The notes beneath the pieces are model-generated. The model made no database searches and was not told the DNA's origin. It saw nothing but the letters and a program-made list of their open reading frames with translations. This document shows, piece by piece, positions 57,342-64,000 of a stretch of 64,000 nt of DNA. The stretch is taken from NCBI GenBank assembly GCA_963920635.1, contig OY987302.1, forward strand, positions 39,621,500-39,685,499. The letters run 5' to 3'. Origin of the DNA: Pseudeuparius sepicola (taxonomy: Eukaryota; Arthropoda; Insecta; Coleoptera; Anthribidae). How positions within the stretch are numbered: the first letter of the stretch is position 1; each line of letters starts with the position of its first letter. A program made the translations under genes and the position numbers.

Positions 57342-58790
57342 ATGAGTAATTCAGAAAGTGAAGAGGAGAACGAAAACGTAGGAAGGTTAGGTATCGATCA
57401 CGATACAGATCTAGCAATTTTAGTTGATTTGTTTGGGCAAGTAAATCTTTCTACAATGAACAACCAGCAACAAAACCAAAATCAAAATGTTAATTATCAA
57501 TTACTACGCATGTATATTGAAAATATACCTCAATTTTCTGGTGATGTACATACTCTCGAAATTTTTATTGACAGTTGTAATTATCTTGTACAAACTTATA
57601 CAAACCGAGCGATTCCCAACGATCCAATAAACAAATTTTTAATTCGTGCAATAATCGGAAAACTCGCTGGTAGGGCACTAACATTAATAGGGACAAGAAC
57701 AGAACTTCAGACATGGGATGAAATTCGCAATGCTTTACGCTTAACTTTTGGAGATAATAGAAACATCGACTGTCTTGTTCAAGATTTGATAGTTTTACGA
57801 CCGTTAAAAAATGAATCCCCTGTAAATTTCGGATCTAGGATCCAAGATGCACATAGCTTAATTATTTCCAAATTAAATTCTAGCGACTTAGCACCAAATA
57901 TGAAACAGTTACAATTGAATAATTATAAACAACTAGCTTTAAAGACGTTTATAAGAGGTCTCACCGGCAGACTACAAGACATTGTGCGTATTAAAGACCC
58001 TGATAGTCTCGAAAATGCTATCGCGTTAGTAATTGAAGAACAAAATTTTCTCTATGCTCAAAATCGCCTTTTCTCCTCAATTCAACCTCAAAATAATATC
58101 CAAAAAATTCAAAGACCAATTCAGACGCAAAACTATCCCCAAAATATCCCAAAACCTAATTTTTTCAATCCTCAGATGCAATTCCCAAATACCCCAAGGA
58201 CAAACTTTTTCCAAAACCAACAAATGACAAAAATATTACCACAACATGTCCAACCCCAAAGATTTCCACAAAATAACCAATTTCCCAGAGGTCCTATAAA
58301 CATGCCCCAACCAAGACAACTACAACAAAAGTATTTTACAAACCAACAAGTTTTCGGGTCAAAACAACCCCAAACCAACGTATTTAAATCAACCGGACGA
58401 ACAACTAATGACAAACCAACCCCTATGTCAGTAAACGCGACAATACCAAGTTTACGCCAACAAGTACCGCAACGTGTACCGAACTACTTCCAAAGTTCAG
58501 GTCCCAGAAACTTTATATCGGAAGAACTATATAATATAGAAGACGACAACCCAATTTACGACCCCCAAAATTTATTTGTCGACGAAGAGAATTCATATTA
58601 TTATATCCCTGAAGAATATAACCAAAATTCAAATCAAAATCTTTTTGAACATGACTATTCAAACCTCTATAATACGGAATATGAAAGTTATACTAGTTTA
58701 CCAGAAAATTCAGAACAACTAGAGGAAATAAAAAATGAAAATTCAAATGAAAATTTTCAGGAAACCAATATCGTAGACGAAAGAAAATGA
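57342..58790 (+). CDS. gag: Gag (capsid) polyprotein of errantivirus-type element
   Basis: A 482-residue intact frame starts at the first ATG after the leader. Residues about 65-235 form the helical capsid core typical of insect Ty3/gypsy errantiviruses (IPQFSGDVHTLEIFIDSCNY, later LTFGDNRNIDCLVQDLIVL and FIRGLTGRLQD). From about 240 onward the protein is very Gln/Asn/Pro-rich and basic, then acidic near the end. No CCHC zinc knuckle is visible, as in many errantiviruses; the basic Q/N-rich region probably takes its place in nucleic acid binding. It acts as the structural protein of intracellular particles. The stop at 58788 overlaps the first ATG of the protease frame (ATGA). The pol frame is -1 relative to gag and is probably reached by ribosomal frameshifting at 58751-58757. 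Confidence 0.9.
   Translation: MSNSESEEENENVGRLGIDHDTDLAILVDLFGQVNLSTMNNQQQNQNQNVNYQLLRMYIENIPQFSGDVHTLEIFIDSCNYLVQTYTNRAIPNDPINKFLIRAIIGKLAGRALTLIGTRTELQTWDEIRNALRLTFGDNRNIDCLVQDLIVLRPLKNESPVNFGSRIQDAHSLIISKLNSSDLAPNMKQLQLNNYKQLALKTFIRGLTGRLQDIVRIKDPDSLENAIALVIEEQNFLYAQNRLFSSIQPQNNIQKIQRPIQTQNYPQNIPKPNFFNPQMQFPNTPRTNFFQNQQMTKILPQHVQPQRFPQNNQFPRGPINMPQPRQLQQKYFTNQQVFGSKQPQTNVFKSTGRTTNDKPTPMSVNATIPSLRQQVPQRVPNYFQSSGPRNFISEELYNIEDDNPIYDPQNLFVDEENSYYYIPEEYNQNSNQNLFEHDYSNLYNTEYESYTSLPENSEQLEEIKNENSNENFQETNIVDERK
58751..58757 (+). promoter_or_regulatory. Candidate -1 ribosomal frameshift site
   Basis: A AAT TTT in the gag frame fits the X XXY YYZ slippery rule. The -1 frame has stops at 58736 and 58748 and opens exactly at 58751, so a shift must happen in the last 40 bases of gag. 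This is the only canonical heptamer there. Downstream RNA structure was not evaluated. Confidence 0.6.
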
Positions 58791-59008
58791 CAATAATTGA
58801 TCTTAATAACATTCATACTAATATCTTACCCTATATTGAGACTTATAACCCGAAATTTAAATTCTTAATTGATACGGGAGCTTCAAAATCAATAATAAAT
58901 CCTTGTTTTGCAGAAAAATATTTCCCTAATACAATCTATCATGAAGACTTTCAAATAAAACGTGTAACGGTACAAATAAATGTAGATTCAAAGCTGACAT
59001 ACCAATAA
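58787..59008 (+). CDS. pol: Retropepsin (pol N-terminal part)
   Basis: This 73-codon open stretch carries FLIDTGASKSIINPCFAEKY. DTGAS is the catalytic motif of retroviral-type aspartic proteases, which cleave Gag-Pol. The ATG at 58787 is only the first Met of the frame; translation probably enters from gag by frameshifting, about 10 codons upstream. The frame ends early at 59006 because of a one-base break around 58957-58960. After that point the coding sense continues in the next frame. One base missing from a short A-run explains it. The peptide after IKR in this frame is therefore out of register and not genuine protease sequence. Confidence 0.75.
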   Translation: MTIIDLNNIHTNILPYIETYNPKFKFLIDTGASKSIINPCFAEKYFPNTIYHEDFQIKRVTVQINVDSKLTYQ

Positions 59009-59871
59009 ATGAACTTTTAGGTTTAAACGATCAGATTACTTTCCACTTGTTTCAATTTCATGATTTTTTTGATGGATTACTAGGCTTCGAAGATATAAAA
59101 AGACTAAAGTTAATACCCGATTTTGACAAAAATATTCTCTATAACGAAAATATCTGTATTAATATTTTTTATAGACACAATCAACAATCTAACTTATTTT
59201 CTATACAAGTCAACCCTCACGAAACATGTAAAGCGAAAATACCTGTTTCTGTAAATTCAGGAGATATCTATTTTCCAAGAAAAGACATTTCAAGAAATTG
59301 TTTTATTCCGGAAATTCTAACCACTGCTAAGAATGGTTATGCTATTGTCGAAATTCAAAATCATTCAGACGAAACAAAAGTCTTATCTCTAAATAAACCA
59401 TTCACTACAGCTAGTTTTCAAGAAATCAATAATGATTACTCTCTTTTTAATATCGAACAAATTTTTAATAACAAAAAAAGCAAATCTAAACAAAAATATG
59501 ATGTGAAAAATATAATACGATCCGATCATCTTAATTCTGAAGAGAAAGAAAAAATTTTTACAATCTGTCAAGAATTTTCAGATTTATTTTATAATACAGG
59601 AGAAAAACTTTCATTTACGAACAGAGTAAAACACGAAATAAAAACCACCGACGAGGTCCCTGTTCACACAAAGTCTTATAGGTATCCTTATGCCTTAAAA
59701 AATGAAGTTCAAAGACAAATAAGAAAAATGTTAGATGACGAAATCATTAGACCTTCTTCAAGTCCATGGTCTTCACCAATCTGGATTGTCCCCAAGAAAT
59801 CGGATGCCTCCGGACAAAAAAAGTGGCGTATAGTAGTCGATTACAGGAAAATCAATGAAAAAAACTATTGA
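58957..59871 (+). CDS. pol: Pol: protease end and reverse transcriptase N-terminus
   Basis: This frame takes over after the break near 58957 (first ATG at 59047) and runs to TGA at 59869. The early part contains FHDFFDGLLGFEDIKRL, closing the protease region. A linker follows, then the start of the reverse transcriptase: VKHEIKTTDEVPVHTKSYRY, then DDEIIRPSSSPWSSPIWIVP and KKWRIVVDYRKINE. These are the conserved fingers motifs of Ty3/gypsy enzymes. The frame is cut at a run of seven A (59858-59864). The continuation lies in the +1 frame, as if one A were extra. This is either a disabling mutation or a homopolymer error in the assembly. Confidence 0.8.
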   Translation, partial: KTCNGTNKCRFKADIPINELLGLNDQITFHLFQFHDFFDGLLGFEDIKRLKLIPDFDKNILYNENICINIFYRHNQQSNLFSIQVNPHETCKAKIPVSVNSGDIYFPRKDISRNCFIPEILTTAKNGYAIVEIQNHSDETKVLSLNKPFTTASFQEINNDYSLFNIEQIFNNKKSKSKQKYDVKNIIRSDHLNSEEKEKIFTICQEFSDLFYNTGEKLSFTNRVKHEIKTTDEVPVHTKSYRYPYALKNEVQRQIRKMLDDEIIRPSSSPWSSPIWIVPKKSDASGQKKWRIVVDYRKINEKNY

Positions 59872-62644
59872 TGACCGATATCCAATTCCCAACATTAATG
59901 AAATTTTAGACAAGTTAGGCCGATGTACTTATTTTACTACCCTTGATCTAGCTTCCGGCTTTCACCAAATAGAGATGCACCCCCAAAGTATAGAAAAAAC
60001 AGCTTTTAGTGTAGACAACGGTCATTACGAATATAATAGAATGCCATTTGGCCTAAAAAATGCGCCAGCCACATTTCAGCGTGTTATGGACGACATTCTA
60101 AGAGAACTCCAAGGAAAAGTTTGTTTAGTTTACATTGATGACATCATAATATTTTCATCATCATTAGAAGAACATATTTCCAATCTCAAACTAGTTTTCA
60201 AAAAATTACGTGAATACAATCTTAAGATACAATTAGATAAGTGTGAATTCCTCCGCAAGGAAGTAGAATTCTTAGGACATATAATAACACCAGGCGGAAT
60301 CAAACCAAACATAAAAAAAATTCAGGCTATTCAAAAGTTTCCAATTCCTAAAACGGCAAAAGAAATAAAATCATTCCTAGGCTTAGTAGGTTATTATCGA
60401 AAATTTATAAAAGACTTTGCAAAAATCACAAAACCTTTCACCAAATGTTTAAAAAAGGGAGAAAAGGTCATTCACAATGAATCTTTTATTAATGCTTTCG
60501 AGTTGTGCAAAAATATACTCACGAATGACCCAATTTTACAATATCCAGATTTTTCTAAGCCATTTAACTTGACGACAGACGCCTCAAACTACGCTATAGG
60601 TGCAGTATTATCACAAGGTACTGTAGGCCAAGATCTTCCAGTGGCATATGCTTCTCGTACACTTAATCCCGCAGAATGCAACTATTCAACTATCGAAAAG
60701 GAATTGTTAGCAATTGTCTGGGCCACAAATTACTTTAGACCTTATCTGTTTGGACACAAATTTAAAATCATCACTGACCACAAACCCCTTCAATGGCTAT
60801 TTTCCCTTAAAGATCCCAGTTCACGTCTCGTTCGTTGGAGACTCAAACTTGAGGAATATCAATACGAAATAGTATATAAAAAAGGAAAATCAAATACCAA
60901 CGCGGATGCACTCTCTCGAGTAGAAATAAATGCACTAGAAAATTCTTTAGAAAACGAATCAATAATAGCCAATTTAGGTGATTCAGATGACGAAATTATT
61001 ACCTTTTTAGAAAATTTAGATGAAGGAAACCTTCCGGAAATCTCAAGCGAAGATGTAAATGAAATTTTAGGAATTACCCCTAACGAAAAACCTGTTGAAA
61101 AACCAAAAATTAATATTATTTCCGATATACTTATTAGACCGGCATTCAATGGCCAAGAAAACGCTCCGAGAAATAATATAAACGAAACTGTCCATACAGC
61201 AGTCGAAGATCCTGTTTTACTAATGCCAATAACAGAAAAATCGGTAAACTCATACAAAAATCAAATAATTGTTTCTTCTAACAACAAGACACAACATAAA
61301 TATGTAATTCGAAACAAACCATTTAACGAAAATAAACGATTAACGGTATCTTTACCTCTCCAAAATTTCGAAAGTGAAACAATAGCTTTTATAAAAGAAT
61401 ACGTAGAAGATAAAAAGGTTTACTGTGTATATTTTAAAACTCCTAATATAATCCCAGAATTTTGCAACATTATCCAAAAGACATTCCAAAATTCTTCTTT
61501 TAAACTAATACAAAGTTCAACCTATTTAGAAGATATTTATACTTTTGACGAACAACAAGAAAAACTAAAATATTATCATGAAGGTAAAGTTTGCCACAGA
61601 GGTATCAATGAAATGGAAAATTCCCTAAAACGAAGATATTACTGGCCAAAACAAAAAACTGATATAGAAAAATACGTAAATAATTGTGAAATTTGTCAGT
61701 TAGCTAAATACGACAGAAAACCCGCAGAAATAAAATTTAATTTGACGCCCACTAGTACCAAACCTTTTGAAGTCATACATGTTGACACTTTCCAAATAGA
61801 AAACAATAAATTTTTAACAATAATAGATTCATTCTCTCGTTATGCACAAGCATACAAAATAAGTGGAGCTTCAGCTATAAACACCATTGATTGTTTCTTA
61901 CAATTCGCAACACATCATGGTCTACCAAGAACCATTGTATCTGACAATGGATCAGAATTTAATAATACAACCGTAAAAGATTTTGTAAAACTTCACAAAA
62001 TTAATATTCATTTTATTACTCCTAATAATTCTAATAGCAACAGTTTAGTTGAACGTTTACACTCTACATTAATTGAACACATAAGATGTTTAAGATTAAC
62101 TGACAAAGACAGTCGAATCGACAAACTCATGCTCTACGCAATTTTGGCATATAATAATACAGTTCATTCAGTAACAAAACAAACTCCATATAACATTGTT
62201 AGTGGACATACCGATAGTTTTGATGCTTTCGATACTACTTCTGAAATAATTATAAATGAATATGTTAACGAACATAAAAATAGAACACGTCTACTTTATG
62301 ACAAAATTCATGAAATCAATCAATCTACAAAGGAAAAAATCATTCAAAAAAGAAACCAAAATCGCAAAGATCCTATAGAATATAATGAAAATGAATACGC
62401 TTACGAAAGAGTTCAAAACCGTTCAAAAATAAAACCCCGTTTTAAAAAGGTAATCGTTCAGAAAAACTTAGGTATAAAAGCGAAATTACCACGCAAAATA
62501 ATTCACAAAAAGAATTTAAAAAGACCAAGAAAACTGACAGAGAAATCTTTATTACAGGACAGACATTCAGACAGACATGAGAAACCACCTGATGATCCTG
62601 ATATCCCTGATCCTGATATCCCAGGTCCAAGTACAGGAAATTAA
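59855..62644 (+). CDS. pol: Pol: reverse transcriptase, RNase H and integrase
   Basis: The frame is 929 codons; the ATG at 59855 is incidental, since the real polypeptide continues from the previous frame. The palm has YFTTLDLASGFHQIEM (first catalytic Asp), MPFGLKNAPATFQRVMDDIL and the YIDD box at about residues 92-95. RNase H spans about 235-350 (LTTDASNYAIGAVLSQG, STIEKELLAIVW, ITDHKPLQWL, KGKSNTNADALSRV). A variable linker follows. Integrase begins with an HHCC zinc finger (H and H near 574-578, C-E-I-C near 612-615). Its core has VIHVDTF (Asp about 643), IVSDNGSEFNN (Asp about 695) and LVERLHSTLIEH (Glu about 731), so the DDE triad is intact. The basic C-terminus ends in a Pro/Asp-rich tail. 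The last 68 bases overlap env. Confidence 0.9.
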   Translation: MKKTIDDRYPIPNINEILDKLGRCTYFTTLDLASGFHQIEMHPQSIEKTAFSVDNGHYEYNRMPFGLKNAPATFQRVMDDILRELQGKVCLVYIDDIIIFSSSLEEHISNLKLVFKKLREYNLKIQLDKCEFLRKEVEFLGHIITPGGIKPNIKKIQAIQKFPIPKTAKEIKSFLGLVGYYRKFIKDFAKITKPFTKCLKKGEKVIHNESFINAFELCKNILTNDPILQYPDFSKPFNLTTDASNYAIGAVLSQGTVGQDLPVAYASRTLNPAECNYSTIEKELLAIVWATNYFRPYLFGHKFKIITDHKPLQWLFSLKDPSSRLVRWRLKLEEYQYEIVYKKGKSNTNADALSRVEINALENSLENESIIANLGDSDDEIITFLENLDEGNLPEISSEDVNEILGITPNEKPVEKPKINIISDILIRPAFNGQENAPRNNINETVHTAVEDPVLLMPITEKSVNSYKNQIIVSSNNKTQHKYVIRNKPFNENKRLTVSLPLQNFESETIAFIKEYVEDKKVYCVYFKTPNIIPEFCNIIQKTFQNSSFKLIQSSTYLEDIYTFDEQQEKLKYYHEGKVCHRGINEMENSLKRRYYWPKQKTDIEKYVNNCEICQLAKYDRKPAEIKFNLTPTSTKPFEVIHVDTFQIENNKFLTIIDSFSRYAQAYKISGASAINTIDCFLQFATHHGLPRTIVSDNGSEFNNTTVKDFVKLHKINIHFITPNNSNSNSLVERLHSTLIEHIRCLRLTDKDSRIDKLMLYAILAYNNTVHSVTKQTPYNIVSGHTDSFDAFDTTSEIIINEYVNEHKNRTRLLYDKIHEINQSTKEKIIQKRNQNRKDPIEYNENEYAYERVQNRSKIKPRFKKVIVQKNLGIKAKLPRKIIHKKNLKRPRKLTEKSLLQDRHSDRHEKPPDDPDIPDPDIPGPSTGN
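62547..62557 (+). promoter_or_regulatory. Candidate splice acceptor for the env message
   Basis: CTTTATTACAG ends 19 bases before the env ATG at 62577. In gypsy-like elements env is made from a spliced RNA, so an acceptor at this position is expected. The leader donor at 57169 is a possible partner. Confidence 0.4.
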
Positions 62645-63758
62645 AATAACGGATTTGAAAGATTCACCTGGAGTCTTACCTTTTAGATTAGGAAATGCAA
62701 AGATCATAACTAGAAAACACACTTTTCTACATTATGTTCAAATTAAAGCCTTAAGTAACGAAATAAAAAATCTTAGATCGGTTCATAATGATTTAAACAT
62801 TTCTATTTTTAAAGAAACACAATTTGTATTTTCTTCTAGCTTACGAAATAACTATGATAGTCTTAAACCTTTAATCTTAGAAATAGAACGTAAATTTAAT
62901 AACATAATATTTAAGAAAAATATAAATAAACGCAGTAAACGCGGACTTTTTAATGCTATAGGAACGGTAAATAAATGGTTTACTGGATCGCTTGATGCAA
63001 ATGACGGTATTAGATACGACAACGCTATAAGAATACTTGAGAAAAATCAACAGAAAATTGTATCAGAAGTAAACACACAAATTTCCTTATTCAAAAAATT
63101 AATTGATCACTACGGAACCCCAATTGAAACTATAATTGATAATCAACGAAAAATTTCTGAATATTTAGAACGTTACCATGAATTAATAAAAAGAGAAACT
63201 GATATATTCTATAAATATACTGTATATTTAAGTATACTTAATCAAATTTTTATCAATGCTAATGTAATAATTACTTTCCTAGACAACTTGGAAAATGCTA
63301 TAACCTTTTCACGTTTACATACTATTCACCCTGATATATTGAATATCGACGACTTACAAGAGATATTAACGGACTTAAAAACACATTATTCAGAAAACGA
63401 AATTATTAATATTAATTTTTATGATTGGTACTCTGTAATTAAAACAAGTAGTTATATTTCAAAAAATCAAATTGTTTTTGCCCTAGATGTCCCTTTAGTT
63501 CATCCAGATAATTTTGATTATTATCATTTATATCCTTTACCTTCTTCCAAAAATACCATAATTATTCCTTCCAAACCCTACATGGCTCTTAGTACTACTA
63601 GCTACCAATATATGGAAAATTCCTGCGAAGAAATAAATGGAACTTATATTTGTCTACAAGAACGGTTAGAAGCAACTCCAAAAGAAGATTGCATAGCTGC
63701 ACTAATTTCTGGCGAAGAACCAAGTTATGGAAGTTCAAACTCACAATCAAATAATTGA
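62577..63758 (+). CDS. env: Env (fusion-type envelope protein), N-terminal part
   Basis: This 393-codon frame overlaps the end of pol. It opens with a hydrophobic signal peptide (residues 1-20, LMILISLILISQ). A furin-type site, RSKR at 119-122, is followed at once by GLFNAIGTVNKWFTG, the fusion-peptide region shared by insect errantivirus Env and baculovirus F-type proteins. A helical, heptad-like region follows, then a Cys-containing domain. The family role is membrane fusion and transfer between cells. The frame stops at 63756, short of the expected transmembrane segment, and the coding sense resumes in the +1 frame, so one base is gained (or two lost) between about 63706 and 63755. The transmembrane anchor is not reached within the window. 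Confidence 0.8.
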   Translation: MRNHLMILISLILISQVQVQEIKITDLKDSPGVLPFRLGNAKIITRKHTFLHYVQIKALSNEIKNLRSVHNDLNISIFKETQFVFSSSLRNNYDSLKPLILEIERKFNNIIFKKNINKRSKRGLFNAIGTVNKWFTGSLDANDGIRYDNAIRILEKNQQKIVSEVNTQISLFKKLIDHYGTPIETIIDNQRKISEYLERYHELIKRETDIFYKYTVYLSILNQIFINANVIITFLDNLENAITFSRLHTIHPDILNIDDLQEILTDLKTHYSENEIININFYDWYSVIKTSSYISKNQIVFALDVPLVHPDNFDYYHLYPLPSSKNTIIIPSKPYMALSTTSYQYMENSCEEINGTYICLQERLEATPKEDCIAALISGEEPSYGSSNSQSNN

Positions 63759-64000
63759 AAGAGTCAACGACGAATTTATAATTGTTGTCCCGAAAGAAGA
63801 ATCGAAAATTAAATTGTTATGCAAAAACATGGAATATGCCATAATAAAGACACCGCATTTAATTTGGTTACCTACCGGATGCAGCATGGAAATTAATGGA
63901 ATTTCTTATGGAAATAATAAATCAAACAGTAAAACCCATTCATTGGTATTGCCGGCGATTAAAATTGGCGAAGTTCAAGAAAACATCAATACATTTGGCA
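63706..64000 (+). pseudogene. env: Env continuation in shifted frame, cut by window edge
   Basis: The +1 frame is open from 63706 to the right edge. Its peptide (for example NDEFIIVVPKEESKIKLLCK, later IIKTPHLIWLPTGCSMEI) has the Cys-bearing, ectodomain character expected downstream in this Env family. It therefore belongs to env, separated from the first part by the break. The C-terminus and membrane anchor lie beyond 64000. Confidence 0.65.

Larger units (their letters stand above)
56640..64000 (+). mobile_element. Ty3/gypsy errantivirus-type element, 5' part
   Basis: Order: LTR, tRNA-Ser-type primer site, leader, gag, protease, reverse transcriptase, RNase H, integrase, env. The env gene overlaps the end of pol and the window ends inside env, so the 3' LTR is not visible. 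Codon use is strongly A/T-ended throughout. Frames are interrupted by three single-base breaks (about 58957, 59858-59864, 63706-63755). Catalytic motifs of all pol domains remain intact, so this is a young copy. Confidence 0.85.

Noticed and set aside
59858..59865. A AAA AAC heptamer in frame at the reverse transcriptase break, looking like a programmed -1 site
   Set aside because: The continuing frame is +1, not -1, and the position is inside the reverse transcriptase domain. A single extra A explains it.
60859..61257. 132-codon antisense ORF in pol
   Set aside because: It is a shadow of the pol reading frame; its composition mirrors the sense codons.

Overview
This window looks like non-coding, repeat-packed insect chromosomal DNA. 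The base composition is AT-rich and there are no operons or ribosome-binding sites. It holds eukaryotic splice signals, CpG-rich islands in an AT-rich background, and relics of many animal transposon families. The short palindrome GTAGGTACCTAC recurs throughout and is abundant in several insect genomes. The species or order cannot be fixed from sequence alone.

Layout. From 1 to about 22 kb the DNA is mostly foldback elements and MITEs, some nested, plus tandem arrays. Host signal here is limited to a GC-rich minus-strand exon candidate at 4.0 kb and a CpG-rich island at 21.5-21.8 kb. From 25.6 to 26.0 kb an RFX-type X-box palindrome lies about 290 bp upstream of a short ORF that ends in a good splice donor. 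This is the best candidate start of a host gene on the plus strand. From 27 to 56 kb there are relics of Penelope-like elements (GIY-YIG fragments and hammerhead-ribozyme-like cores), a Merlin/IS1595-like transposase, a hAT C-terminus, a Tc1/mariner C-terminus, a DUF4817-like transposase N-terminus and a Jockey/CR1-like reverse transcriptase. Two nonautonomous elements have clear target-site duplications, and a third, inserted inside the reverse transcriptase relic, has an imperfect one.

From about 56.6 kb to the right edge lies the 5' part of an env-bearing Ty3/gypsy element (errantivirus type): LTR, tRNA-Ser-type primer site, spliced-leader candidate, gag, pol (protease, reverse transcriptase, RNase H, integrase) and the first part of env. 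Gag and the protease frame are related by a -1 shift, with a canonical slippery heptamer placed exactly where the -1 frame opens. Three further single-base breaks interrupt the coding frames (two in pol, one in env). Both pol breaks sit in A-runs and may be real decay or assembly errors. The 3' end of env and the 3' LTR lie outside the window.

The retroelement genes work as one unit: Gag forms the particle, pol copies and integrates, and Env resembles a class I fusion protein made from a spliced message. The rest is a graveyard of elements. I found no complete host gene, tRNA, rRNA or CRISPR array.
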